Shown piece by piece: positions 4,753-12,640 of a DNA stretch of 33,060 bases (the stretch's first letter is position 1; each line of letters begins with the position of its first letter). The stretch is from Verrucomicrobiota bacterium (lineage in GTDB: Bacteria; Verrucomicrobiota; Verrucomicrobiia; Opitutales; Puniceicoccaceae), in contig JBCDMB010000032.1 in assembly GCA_038744685.1 (NCBI GenBank), forward strand, positions 1 to 33,060, given 5' to 3'. The notes under the pieces were generated by a model. It worked only from the letters and a program-made list of their open reading frames with translations. It did not search any database and was not told the origin of the DNA. The position numbers and the translations under genes are program-made.

Positions 4753-5613
4753 ATGGAGCAGATCCGTTTGGTATCTCCGGACTGTCCGGAAGCATTCCAC
4801 GCAATATCCCGGCTAGCACAAATGAAGATATTCGACGCTCATTTTCATATTATCGATAAGGCGTTTCCTTTGTTTCCGAATCACGGATTTGTGCCCGATG
4901 AATTCGATTGCGACAGCTACTCGAAGTTTGCGAGCGACTTACAGATCGTTGGAGGGGCTGTTGTATCGGGATCTTTTCAGCAGTTCGATCAGACTTATCT
5001 GATGTCTGCCTTGAAGAGATTGGGACCATCGTTTGTTGGCGTCACACAATTGCCGGCTTCAACCTCGAACGAAAGGATCAAGGAACTGGACGAGATCGGA
5101 ATCAGAGCAGTTCGATTCAATCTACGACGTGGAGGATCAGAAACCATCGAGCATCTCACGAGATTTTCCAGACGTGTGCATGAAGTCGCTGGATGGCATA
5201 CCGAATTGTATGTGGATTCAAGAGAGTTACCGGACTTACGGTCTGCGATAGAGGCGCTGCCATCCGTATCGATCGATCATCTTGGACTTTCCAAAGAAGG
5301 GTTTCCAACCCTGATTGAGTTGGTCAGAAAGGGCGTAAGAGTAAAGGCGACTGGATTCGGTAGGGTTGATTTCGATATACGAGAAGCGTTGAAGCAGATC
5401 GTCGAAGTAAATCCCGATTCATTGATTTTTGGAACAGATTTGCCTTCCACCCGAGCGCCAAGGCCGTTCCAAAAAGAGGATATCTCGATCATTGAAGAGA
5501 TCTTTGAACCTTCTGTCTGCCAAAAGATCTTTTTTGATAACGCAGCCTCATTATACCGACTGGAAAAGGCTAACGACGGAGGTCCAGGGAACACCACGCA
5601 CAATGCCTCTTGA
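4753..5613 (+). CDS. Amidohydrolase-family (TIM-barrel) metal-dependent hydrolase
   Basis: A 286-residue protein of the amidohydrolase-2 type (predicted TIM-barrel hydrolases). Visible marks are FDAHFHI (H-x-H metal ligands) near the start, an SIDHLG strand end in the middle, a KATGFGR strand and SLIFGTDLPSTR, where the Asp is the usual last metal ligand. Family members act as lactonases, hydrolases or decarboxylases; the substrate cannot be told. The domain begins at MKIFDAHFHI (ATG 4822). The 23 residues before it look unrelated to the family (IRLVSPDCPEAFHAI resembles the start of a GNAT acetyltransferase), but only 4753 has a plausible purine-rich site upstream (GGAAAGAG). Either start may be real. 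The sulfatase gene follows 56 bp downstream. Confidence 0.8.
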   Translation: MEQIRLVSPDCPEAFHAISRLAQMKIFDAHFHIIDKAFPLFPNHGFVPDEFDCDSYSKFASDLQIVGGAVVSGSFQQFDQTYLMSALKRLGPSFVGVTQLPASTSNERIKELDEIGIRAVRFNLRRGGSETIEHLTRFSRRVHEVAGWHTELYVDSRELPDLRSAIEALPSVSIDHLGLSKEGFPTLIELVRKGVRVKATGFGRVDFDIREALKQIVEVNPDSLIFGTDLPSTRAPRPFQKEDISIIEEIFEPSVCQKIFFDNAASLYRLEKANDGGPGNTTHNAS

Positions 5614-5669
5614 TCCGAAAGGCGACACGCCCATCATCCCAGACGACCCCATGAAAACCACACGCTAGG

Positions 5670-7067
5670 ATGACTAAGAGGCCGAACATCTTACTTTTCC
5701 TAACCGACGATCAACGTTTTGACACGATTCACGCGTTAGGAAACGAACAAATTCATACACCGAATTTGGATGCACTGGTGAACCGAGGCACCACCTTTAC
5801 GCATGCGCACATCCCCGGAGGGACGTGCCCAGCTGTTTGTATGCCGAGTCGCGCTATGTTGAACACTGGGAGGACATTGTTTCATCTAGAACGCGAGGGC
5901 CAACAGGTTCCATCGGAGCACACCACTATCGGAGGGTGCTTTCGTTCCGCAGGATACAGCACTTTTGGAACGGGTAAATGGCACAACGGTCGAGGCTCCT
6001 ATGCACGAAGCTTCTCCAGTGGAGACGAGATCTTTTTTGGAGGGATGGCAGACCACTGGAATGTCCCTGCGTACCATTTCGATCCTATGGGAAAATATGA
6101 CAGCACCTGCCCACTGGTGGTTGATCCATTCGAATCGAATGAGGTCACCCTGAGAGAGTGCGATCACATCTCCGCTGGAAAACACTCGACAGAACTGTTC
6201 GTCGATTCCTCCGTGCGCTTCGTGAAGTCTCAAGATTCCTCTGCACCCTTCTTGATGTACGTTTCCCTGATGGCTCCTCACGATCCCCGGACGATGCCCG
6301 AAGAGTTTTTAAAAATGTATGACCCAGCAAAGATCGAGTTGCCGGACAATTTCCTTTCCGAGCACCCGATCGATACCGGAGCGTTGAAGGTCAGAGACGA
6401 AATGCTAGCCGCGTTTCCGCGGGATCCGGAGGAAATCAAAAAGCATATCGCTGAATACTACGCCATCATTTCCCATCTCGATCACGAGTTTGGCCGTCTA
6501 GTCGAGACTCTACGTGAGGAAGACAAGCTCGATCACACGATTATCGTTCTAGCCGGAGACAATGGGTTGGCAATTGGTCAGCATGGGTTGATGGGCAAAC
6601 AGAACCTGTATGAACACAGCGTTCGGGTTCCTTTGGTTTTCGCTGGTCCCGGTATTCCCGAAGACCAGCAACGTAGTGACCCAACTTACCTTTTGGATAT
6701 ATTCCCTACCCTCTGCGAGCTCACGGACATAGAAATACCCGAATCCGTGGAAGGTCATAGTCTGGCTGGCAGTATCCGAGAGAGCACTCGTTCTGCGCGG
6801 TCATCCCTTTACCTTGCTTACGGTGACAGCATTCGTGGTGTCTCCAACGGACGCCACAAACTCATCGAGTATGCCTCGGGAGACACTCAGCTATTCGATT
6901 TGTCGAATGATAGCGGAGAGACCAACAACATCGCGCAAGAGGATGAAGCTGCAAATCTTCTTCAGCAGATGAGGACCCAACTACTCACTCATTCTCAAGA
7001 CTGGGATGACAAAAGTCATCCGACGGGCAGAGTATTCTGGTCAAAACGGTGCGACCTGACAGCGTAG
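5670..7067 (+). CDS. Type I sulfatase (formylglycine-dependent)
   Basis: A 465-residue sulfatase of the alkaline-phosphatase superfamily. NILLFLTDDQ carries the two metal-binding Asp residues (about 13-14). CMPSR at 57-61 is the C-x-P-S-R signature whose Cys is converted to formylglycine, the catalytic nucleophile. AGDNGLAIGQHGLMGK carries the later Asp-Asn metal ligands and catalytic His. The enzyme should hydrolyse sulfate esters, but the substrate (glycan, choline or other) is not evident. No signal peptide is seen, so it appears cytosolic, unlike most polysaccharide sulfatases. The maturation enzyme at 29084 does have a signal peptide and may serve other sulfatases. No good Shine-Dalgarno sequence precedes the ATG. 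Confidence 0.92.
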   Translation: MTKRPNILLFLTDDQRFDTIHALGNEQIHTPNLDALVNRGTTFTHAHIPGGTCPAVCMPSRAMLNTGRTLFHLEREGQQVPSEHTTIGGCFRSAGYSTFGTGKWHNGRGSYARSFSSGDEIFFGGMADHWNVPAYHFDPMGKYDSTCPLVVDPFESNEVTLRECDHISAGKHSTELFVDSSVRFVKSQDSSAPFLMYVSLMAPHDPRTMPEEFLKMYDPAKIELPDNFLSEHPIDTGALKVRDEMLAAFPRDPEEIKKHIAEYYAIISHLDHEFGRLVETLREEDKLDHTIIVLAGDNGLAIGQHGLMGKQNLYEHSVRVPLVFAGPGIPEDQQRSDPTYLLDIFPTLCELTDIEIPESVEGHSLAGSIRESTRSARSSLYLAYGDSIRGVSNGRHKLIEYASGDTQLFDLSNDSGETNNIAQEDEAANLLQQMRTQLLTHSQDWDDKSHPTGRVFWSKRCDLTA

Positions 7068-7117
7068 ACCCAGCCCGACAATCTTTGTTGGCAAAAGGGG
7101 AAAGAAGACGAGTCCGA

Positions 7118-7806
7118 TCAGTCCTGCTCCTCGAAGTCGCTTGGGTGAGTGAACATTGTCTTTAACCCGTATTTCTCGCTCGTAGCATTGAATTTTGATC
7201 TCACAGCCTCGCTCAGATCGATGTCTAGCGCTTCGGCCACCCGATCCGCACAGATGATCACATCTGCCAGTTCCTCGGCAAGGGCGGCTCGAGCCGTTTC
7301 AGGATCCTTGCCACCTGTCATCCCGTTCATGAAACGTCTCAGCTTTTTTGCCTCGTTGCACACTTCGCCCGTCTCCCCTGCCAACTCTGTAGTCCGAAAC
7401 AATAATACCAAATTCAAGAAGGATTGATAGTTATGGCGGGATGGGGGATGGGTCTGAGCAAGGCGGCCCGTTTGGAGGCGGGTCTGCGACCCGTGCCAAT
7501 CGGGCAAACACTGCTCAGGCTCATCCCACGCCCGTCCCATGGGGATGCGCCCGGAAACGAAGTTCGCGGCGTTGCAAGGATCGGCGCGTATCCAGATACG
7601 CATCCGATCCCCGCGCCTTGCGCTGCTTCGATTCCGAGCTGCACCATAACTGTCAATCCTTCTTGAATTTGGTATAAGTCATTCCGCTTCTGCTCCGGGC
7701 TCATTTGATGGCCAGTCCACTCATCACCCCGGGTGGTGTTACGCTCTCTCAGTTCATCAAGATTCAATGCATTCATATCAACTATTTCACTCGACCGCCA
7801 ATTCAT
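7118..7806 (-). pseudogene. MazG-like nucleotide pyrophosphohydrolase, broken by insertion
   Basis: The N-terminal part (43 codons from 7806, ending SPEQKRND) and the C-terminal part (from 7405, beginning LLFRTTELAGETGEVCNEAK, with a later ALAEELADVIICADRVAEAL) are separated by the element at 7406-7674. GETGEVCNE and EELADV are the E-x-x-E and E-x-x-D magnesium-binding motifs of MazG-like all-alpha NTP pyrophosphohydrolases. Removing 7406-7677 (element plus one TTA) joins the halves exactly in frame to give 138 residues, about normal for this family. As it stands, the frame shifts and stops at 7414. The gene is third in a run with the cyclotransferase-like gene and folC, 20 bp after folC. A translation restart giving a C-terminal fragment is unlikely. 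Confidence 0.85.
7406..7674. mobile_element. Non-coding structured MITE-like element, copy 1
   Basis: The 269-bp element has terminal inverted repeats of 31 bp pairing with a single G-T wobble (start TACCAAATTCAAGAAGGATT). It is flanked by a 3-bp direct repeat TAA at 7403-7405 and 7675-7677. Internal stems are 7445-7460 with 7512-7527 (GGGATGGGTCTGAGCA and its partner), a nested GGCGGGTC/GACCCGTGCC hairpin, and 7578-7592 with 7595-7610 (GGATCGG.GCGTATC). No credible protein is encoded; the short frames in it are by-products of the palindromes. It is inserted in the MazG-like gene. A second copy with differently sequenced but equally paired stems is at 12291. Confidence 0.85.
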
Positions 7807-7826
7807 GGAAATTCGGCACTTTCGAA

Positions 7827-9134
7827 TCAGATCTTATCCTGCAACCCAAAGTCTAAAGAGGAAGCTTGGGAATCGATTCGCGAGAAAATCTCACCGATTA
7901 GGTAGAGAGATCCGGTGACGAGAACGGGATTCGTTGCCTGAGGAACCCGGATCTCCGAACCTCCCGGGAACAGTTCTCCGACCGAAGCATCGAGCACTTC
8001 TCCTTTGAACTCACTCGGGACCAACTCCCTCATCTCTGCAAAACTCAATGCCCGAGGCTGAGAGGGGCGGACGATATGAATCCTCATTGCGAAGGGCGAC
8101 ACCACTCTGAGCACCGCTTCGGCGCGATCTTTACCCAGAGAGCCAACGACCACGTCCAGAGAATCGGAAGCAGGGCCGATCAGCGTCCGGAGATTCTCTT
8201 CGAGGACTGCTGCTCCCTCGGGATTATGGGTGCTATCGAACACAACCCTCTTTCCACCGATCACCCGAGTCTCCCAGCGTCCGGGCCAATCCGTCCGCAG
8301 AAAAGCATGCTCAAACTCTGCCGGGTCGAGAGAGAGTGGATTGGCTGCCAGCTCCATGGCCAGATGAGCCACCCCGGCATTCCACCGTTGAAAGGCACCC
8401 GCAAGGCTAGTCTGCGGCAATTCCTCTTCAGTGAACCTCTCCCGAACCGAAACGACTGGACACCCTACCAAGGAGGACCGCTTCCGAACGACTTCTTCTG
8501 CCTCCTCCGGCAGAACTCCAATCACAACGGGAACACCTTCTTTAAGTATCCCCGCTTTTTCTGCAGCGATCTTCCCGAGAGTATCTCCTAGGATTTCGGT
8601 ATGATCCAAACCAATTGAAGTAATCACCGAGACCAGGGGCCTCACGATATTCGTTGCATCCAATCGACCCCCAAGACCGACCTCAACCACCGCACAGTCA
8701 ACCGCCTTTTGTGCAAAATAAGAGAAGGCAAGGAGAGTCATGTATTCGAAAAAACTGGGCGAGTCCTCCTCCGATCTGAATTCTCTGAGAGCAATCTTTC
8801 TCAATTCTTCAACCCGTACAACAATCTCGGTTTCAGGGATCGGCTGACGATTGATCTGAATCCGTTCGCCTAAATGGACGAGATGAGGGGAGGTATAAAG
8901 GCCCGTCGACCTACCTTGTGCCCGCAAAGCAGCTTCCACCATCGCGCAGACCGATCCTTTCCCGTTGGTTCCGGCAACATGAATCGCTGGAAACTGCGAC
9001 TGGGGATTCCCGGCACGTTCGGAAAAGCGCACCATCCTCTCCAGACCATACTTTGACCCTTGGTTTCTAAGTGAGTAGAGGAAATCCCTGACCTGATCGA
9101 AGTCTGACCCCGAACTTTCTCCGGTTGCATTCAT
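7827..9134 (-). CDS. folC: Bifunctional folylpolyglutamate synthase / dihydrofolate synthase
   Basis: A 435-residue FolC: a Mur-ligase-family enzyme that adds glutamate to dihydropteroate and/or tetrahydrofolate using ATP. Key marks are the P-loop AGTNGKGSVCA, the TSPHLVHLGERI segment after it, VVEVGLGGRLDATN (Mg-binding and omega-loop region), TSIGLDHTEILG and, in the C-terminal domain, FDSTHNPEGA. Length is typical (about 420-440). I start at ATG 9134 because it overlaps the stop of the upstream gene in an ATGA arrangement; the frame is open 27 bases further to 9161, within that gene. It lies between the cyclotransferase-like gene and the broken MazG-like gene and was probably co-transcribed with both. 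Confidence 0.93.
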   Translation of the reverse strand: MNATGESSGSDFDQVRDFLYSLRNQGSKYGLERMVRFSERAGNPQSQFPAIHVAGTNGKGSVCAMVEAALRAQGRSTGLYTSPHLVHLGERIQINRQPIPETEIVVRVEELRKIALREFRSEEDSPSFFEYMTLLAFSYFAQKAVDCAVVEVGLGGRLDATNIVRPLVSVITSIGLDHTEILGDTLGKIAAEKAGILKEGVPVVIGVLPEEAEEVVRKRSSLVGCPVVSVRERFTEEELPQTSLAGAFQRWNAGVAHLAMELAANPLSLDPAEFEHAFLRTDWPGRWETRVIGGKRVVFDSTHNPEGAAVLEENLRTLIGPASDSLDVVVGSLGKDRAEAVLRVVSPFAMRIHIVRPSQPRALSFAEMRELVPSEFKGEVLDASVGELFPGGSEIRVPQATNPVLVTGSLYLIGEIFSRIDSQASSLDFGLQDKI

Positions 9135-9559
9135 TCCTGCCACTTCCCCGAAACGATCCATTGGCCGCCCGCTCGCTGAATTCTTTCTTCACTCATTACG
9201 TAGGTCCAGATTCCCGAGGCTTCTTCTCCTCCTATCAAGGCCTTCGTTCGACAGCGGGTATACTCCGTTCCAGGAGCATTTGGCTGAAGGGGATTGAAAC
9301 CTTCGAGAAAGTCCAGACCCCGCAATCCATCCGCATGAAGAAACTCGAGAACGCAACCCTCAACCCGCTCGTCACCACCAAGAGTCAGAGCCGGGTATCC
9401 CACCGAAAGCTCGTAGAGTCGGCCATTGACCGAAGCATCCCTGACCGTAGCCACTTTCCCTTCACAATAGGCGGGCCAATAACGCCCGCCCGGTTTCAGC
9501 GTCCCGTAAACAAAAACACGCAGATCGGAAAACCAATCCCCTTTCTTGGAAAGCTCCAT
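9131..9559 (-). CDS. Gamma-glutamylcyclotransferase-like (AIG2/GGCT-fold) protein
   Basis: A 142-residue protein of the GGCT-like superfamily. The signature VFVYGTLKPGGRYW near the N-terminus forms the substrate-binding loop, and an acidic residue in VEGCVLEF-type sequence follows at mid-length. Members open gamma-glutamyl amines or peptides to 5-oxoproline, but many bacterial members are uncharacterised. Start: ATG 9559 has AAAGGA about 9 bases upstream; GTG 9565 is an alternative. Its end overlaps folC by 4 bases (ATGA), so the two are likely translationally coupled; both deal with gamma-glutamyl compounds. A perfect 10-bp inverted repeat (CTCACTCATC at 9561-9570 and 9653-9662) lies at its 5' end and may be regulatory. 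Confidence 0.82.
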   Translation of the reverse strand: MELSKKGDWFSDLRVFVYGTLKPGGRYWPAYCEGKVATVRDASVNGRLYELSVGYPALTLGGDERVEGCVLEFLHADGLRGLDFLEGFNPLQPNAPGTEYTRCRTKALIGGEEASGIWTYVMSEERIQRAGGQWIVSGKWQE

Positions 9560-9786
9560 TCTCACTCATCCTTTGTTCATGGACCTCTTTCAGCAAGACC
9601 GCATCTTCCGAAGAGAAGAGAGCCACCATTTTCAAGCTCCATTATTACAGCCGATGAGTGAGCACTTTTATGGCCCCCGGAACAGAGTTCCGAGGCTACA
9701 AAAAATGAGAGTCAGACTACAAACCTACCTATTCCTGAGCGCGTTTGGCCGTTGCACACTCAGTGGAAATGAAAGAAATTTTCCCC

Positions 9787-10470
9787 ATGAAAGCTTCCGA
9801 CCTGTTCGACCTCTTACCGGATCATCCTTTTTCGGACTGGTTCCCACTCGACGAGGCACCTTGGAAGTGGCTACCGAGAATCAAAGAGGTTCTCAAAAGT
9901 GTAGAGAGCCGACTTCCGGAGAACATCCCCTCCGGGTTTCATATAGAGGGTCCGGTATTCTTCGAAGGAAATGCAAAACTGCCCCCTTTTGGAGCCATCA
10001 CGGGACCTGCGTGGATTGGAGATGGGTGCGAACTCCGTCCAGGAGTATTCGTTCGTGGAAACGTAATCGCCGGGCGCGAGTGTGTCTTGGGCAATTCCTG
10101 TGAATACAAGAACTGTCTCCTCCTAGACAAAGTCCAGACCCCTCATTACAACTACATTGGAGACTCCGTTTTAGGTCATCATGCCCATCTCGGCGCAGGA
10201 GCAATCCTTTCAAACCTCAGGTTTGACCAGAAATCGGTTACCGCTCGGACTCCCGAAGGATCGGTGGAAAGCGGACTACGCAAGTTCGGAGCTATTCTTG
10301 CCGACGGAGCCGAGGCGGGATGCAACGTGGTGCTGCAACCTGGAACCATCCTGGACCGGAACTCCGCTGTAGCACCCGGGCTTGCCTATGGAGGATTTCT
10401 CGAAGCGGAAAAGATCGCCTACTGGAAGCCAAGTCTTCATCGAGTCCACCGCAAGGTTTTGGAGCGGTAG
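9787..10470 (+). CDS. Left-handed beta-helix acyl/nucleotidyltransferase-like protein
   Basis: A 227-residue protein with hexapeptide repeats from about residue 60 onward: IHIEGPVFFEG-type turns, AWIGDGCELRPGVFVRGNVI, YNYIGDSVLGHHAHLGAGAI and later GCNVVLQPGTIL. It resembles the C-terminal half of GlmU-like proteins (UDP-N-acetylglucosamine pyrophosphorylase-related) but lacks the N-terminal nucleotidyltransferase domain. Homologues begin with a MKASDLFDLLPDHPF-like segment, so I start at ATG 9787; an in-frame ATG at 9769 and TTG at 9745 are alternatives. It is probably an acetyltransferase acting on a sugar nucleotide or similar acceptor; the substrate is unknown. It stands alone, divergent from the cyclotransferase-like gene. 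Confidence 0.8.
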   Translation: MKASDLFDLLPDHPFSDWFPLDEAPWKWLPRIKEVLKSVESRLPENIPSGFHIEGPVFFEGNAKLPPFGAITGPAWIGDGCELRPGVFVRGNVIAGRECVLGNSCEYKNCLLLDKVQTPHYNYIGDSVLGHHAHLGAGAILSNLRFDQKSVTARTPEGSVESGLRKFGAILADGAEAGCNVVLQPGTILDRNSAVAPGLAYGGFLEAEKIAYWKPSLHRVHRKVLER

Positions 10471-10837
10471 AGAACGCGAAGAACGAGCGGATAGAAGGCC
10501 AAAAGCCGACCAGCTGCTGCACGTCTATTAAAGGCTGTCACCGAAAGACGGGTCTAGTTACAAGCGCGGGGTATCGGGCTAATCGCACCGATGCGGACTG
10601 AAGTCCGCGCTCCATTGTGGTGGTCTAGAGGAGCGCGGACTTCAGTCCGCTCCGTTGGAGTGGTTTGGTTTCCATAATACCCCGTGGCTCCAATTGCACC
10701 CAGAAAACGAACCCCTTCTCCTTTTTCCTTGAACTTGCTCACCAGCAGTCTACTTTCATCGGTTTTCCTCATCTAAAACACTCACTCAACACTGTAAGAA
10801 ACTCAGTTTCTCCCCTCTCGTAGAAGGGCTTTGAACC
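10471..10837. other. Intergenic region before rpsB
   Basis: No gene is seen in these 367 bases. The middle (10557-10700) is a palindromic repeat described separately. The last 135 bases should hold the rpsB promoter and leader. TTGAAC near 10729 is a possible -35 element, but no convincing -10 follows. A short CCCTCTCGTAGAAGGG imperfect hairpin lies directly before the rpsB start and could be the leader element that often controls ribosomal protein S2 genes; this is weakly supported. Confidence 0.5.
10557..10700. repeat. Palindromic intergenic repeat, copy 1
   Basis: Two 21-bp perfectly inverted arms (10593-10613, beginning GCGGACTGAAGTCCGC, and 10630-10650) surround a 16-base loop. Each arm is itself palindromic (GCGGACT/AGTCCGC). 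Outer GGGGTAT (10568-10574) and ATACCCC (10677-10683) pair as well. The flanks GGCTAATCGCA and CCCCGTGGC..CAATTGCAC recur in a deleted copy at 28919-29024. It is non-coding. Confidence 0.8.
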
Positions 10838-11653
10838 ATGAATATCACACCAAAAGACCTCCTTGATGCCGGGGTACACTTCGGCCACCAAGTCCGTCGC
10901 TGGAATCCGAACTTCAAACCATTCCTGTTTGATCATCGGAACGGCATCTCGATCATTGATCTCGAGAAGACCTTTGCCCAACTGGAGCTCGCCTCTGAAT
11001 TTCTGACCGCGACGGTCAAGAGCGGCAAAAATGTGCTCTTCGTTGGCACAAAACGGCAAGCGCAGGAAATTATCCGCGAGGCTGCTTCGGAAACCCGCAT
11101 GCCTTTCTGTGTCAATCGCTGGATGGGTGGCACCCTGACCAATTTTGCTACCATCAAAAGTAGCCTTCAAAAGTACCGCCGGTTCCTCTCCATGGAAAAG
11201 GACGGCTCTCTGAACGATCTCCCCAAAAAGGAAGGCGCGGCCATTCGTCGTCAGATGATTCGGATGAACCGTAACTTCGAGGGAATCCTCGATATCGAAG
11301 AGATTCCCTCAGCGCTCTTTGTCGTCGACGTTAAGAACGAAGAGATTGCAGTCGAAGAGGCTCAGCGCCTGGGTATCCCGGTCATTGGCCTTGTCGACAC
11401 AAACTCGGACCCATCCCTGGTTGATTTCCCAATCCCAGGTAACGACGATGCAGCCAAGTCGATTCGAATCGTCGTAGAAGCGATCATCGAAGCGATCCAA
11501 AACGGGCTGGAAAGCCGCGAAGCGGTCGCAATGCCGAAGGCCTCTGGACCGATGATCACGCGAAATACATTTTCCGAGGTAGAAAGCGAAGGAGAAGTAA
11601 CCTTGCCCAAAGGTTTTACTCCCGAAGAAGAAGACGCTGCGGAAGCCAAATGA
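10838..11653 (+). CDS. rpsB: 30S ribosomal protein S2
   Basis: A 271-residue S2, a protein of the small subunit that helps bind S1 and mRNA. The typical opening is ITPKDLLDAGVHFGHQVRRW with NPNFKPFLF, followed by FVGTKRQAQEII, RWMGGTLTNF and PVIGLVDTNSDPSLVDFPIP, all in family order. The core ends at about residue 235; the remaining ~35 residues form an acidic tail (FTPEEEDAAEAK), slightly longer than in E. coli. It is followed 21 bp later by tsf, the usual bacterial pair. Confidence 0.98.
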   Translation: MNITPKDLLDAGVHFGHQVRRWNPNFKPFLFDHRNGISIIDLEKTFAQLELASEFLTATVKSGKNVLFVGTKRQAQEIIREAASETRMPFCVNRWMGGTLTNFATIKSSLQKYRRFLSMEKDGSLNDLPKKEGAAIRRQMIRMNRNFEGILDIEEIPSALFVVDVKNEEIAVEEAQRLGIPVIGLVDTNSDPSLVDFPIPGNDDAAKSIRIVVEAIIEAIQNGLESREAVAMPKASGPMITRNTFSEVESEGEVTLPKGFTPEEEDAAEAK

Positions 11654-11674
11654 AACTCCCATTTCCCATACTAA

Positions 11675-12265
11675 ATGAGCCAAATAAGCGCTAAACTCGT
11701 TGCCGATCTCCGCGCGCAAACTGGAGCCGGTCTTATGGACTGCAAAAAAGCCCTCGTGGAATCCGACGGGGATGCCGAAGAGGCTGTAGCGATTCTCCGT
11801 AAGAAAGGTGTCGCAACTGCTGCGAAAAAAGCCGGAAGAGATGCCAGCGAAGGCGTAATCGAGTCCTACATCCACCTTGGTGGCAAAGTGGGTGTGTTGG
11901 TAGAACTTAAATGTGAGACCGATTTCGTCGCGAAGAACGACGACTTCAAAGCTTTGACCAAAGACATCGCTATGCACATTGCAGCGGCTTCCCCGCTTTA
12001 CGTGAGCCGTGAGGATGTACCCGAAGAGGTTGTCGAGAAGGAGCGCGAGATCGCAGCCGGACAAGCAGAAGGCAAACCTCCTCAAGCGATTCAAAAGATT
12101 GTCGAGGGAAAGCTCGACAAATACTTCTCAACAATTTGTCTGCTCGAGCAGCCGTTCGTTAAGAATCCGGATCAATCGATTCGTGACGTCCTCACCGAAA
12201 ACGTCTCCAAGCTCGGCGAAAATCTAGTCGTCGGTCGGTTCTCCCGGTTCCAGCTCGGCGAGTAG
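11675..12265 (+). CDS. tsf: Translation elongation factor Ts, short form
   Basis: A 196-residue EF-Ts, the nucleotide exchange factor that reloads EF-Tu with GTP. The N-terminal UBA-like domain LVADLRAQTGAGLMDCKKAL is canonical. The core contains HLGGKVGVLVELKCETDFVA, including the TDFV motif that contacts EF-Tu, and a final LLEQPFVKN segment. E. coli EF-Ts has ~283 residues; this one lacks the second half of the dimerisation region, like the short forms of Thermus. The structured element at 12291 begins 25 bases after the stop and would be transcribed with this gene. Confidence 0.97.
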   Translation: MSQISAKLVADLRAQTGAGLMDCKKALVESDGDAEEAVAILRKKGVATAAKKAGRDASEGVIESYIHLGGKVGVLVELKCETDFVAKNDDFKALTKDIAMHIAAASPLYVSREDVPEEVVEKEREIAAGQAEGKPPQAIQKIVEGKLDKYFSTICLLEQPFVKNPDQSIRDVLTENVSKLGENLVVGRFSRFQLGE

Positions 12266-12290
12266 GAAACAGATTGTCGGAGAGGGTTTA

Positions 12291-12557
12291 TACCACTTCG
12301 AAAAAATTCTGGCGTTTTGGCGGGATGCAGGAGCCGATGGAGCAAGGCGACCTGCGCGGAGGCGGGTCGAGACCCGTGCCGCGCGGGGCAACGCTGCTCC
12401 ATCGGCTCCTGCGCCCGTCTCACAGAGATGCGGCGTGGATCGAAGTTCGCAGCGTTACAGGCCTTGGGTCGTATCTCGATACGCTCCCAAGGCCTGCGCC
12501 TCGCGCTGCTTCGATTCATGCCTGCACCAAATACGCCAGAATTTTTTCGAAGTGGTA
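12291..12557. mobile_element. Non-coding structured MITE-like element, copy 2
   Basis: The 267-bp element is flanked by TTA direct repeats (12288-12290 and 12558-12560). Terminal inverted repeats of about 30 bp (start TACCACTTCGAAAAAATTCT) pair except for one bulged base. Internal stems are 12327-12344 with 12395-12412 (18 bp, perfect), a nested GGCGGGTC/GACCCGTGCC hairpin, and 12460-12475 with 12478-12494 (GGCCTTGGG.CGTATC). Unpaired segments such as TTGGCGGGATG, GCGGAGGCGGGTC, GAAGTTCGC and CGCGCTGCTTCGATTC match copy 1 at 7406, while the stem sequences differ. It lies just downstream of tsf. Confidence 0.85.
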
Positions 12558-12597
12558 TTACCCCTCGAAGCCTCGGGTTGTTTGTCGAATACTCGTC

Positions 12598-12612
12598 GAG
12601 GCATAAAGCCTC
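12598..12612. terminator. Possible hairpin between convergent tsf and ftsZ
   Basis: GAGGC ATAAA GCCTC forms a small perfect stem in the gap between tsf (+) and ftsZ (-). It lacks a T-run on either side, so intrinsic termination is doubtful. Confidence 0.25.
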
Positions 12613-12640
12613 TTCCTACGGGAGGAGGAGGACACTCACT

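Noticed and set aside
7424-7677. Two short + strand frames with Arg/Pro-rich translations
   Set aside because: They lie within the palindromes of the structured element and have no counterpart in copy 2.
9125-10103. Long + strand frames opposite the cyclotransferase-like gene and over the start of the beta-helix gene
   Set aside because: Both the cyclotransferase-like protein and the beta-helix protein have family motifs; the overlapping frames do not.
11309-12094. A 261-codon minus-strand frame opposite rpsB and tsf
   Set aside because: It covers two genuine translation genes and shows only low-complexity aromatic and Asp-rich sequence typical of an antisense shadow.
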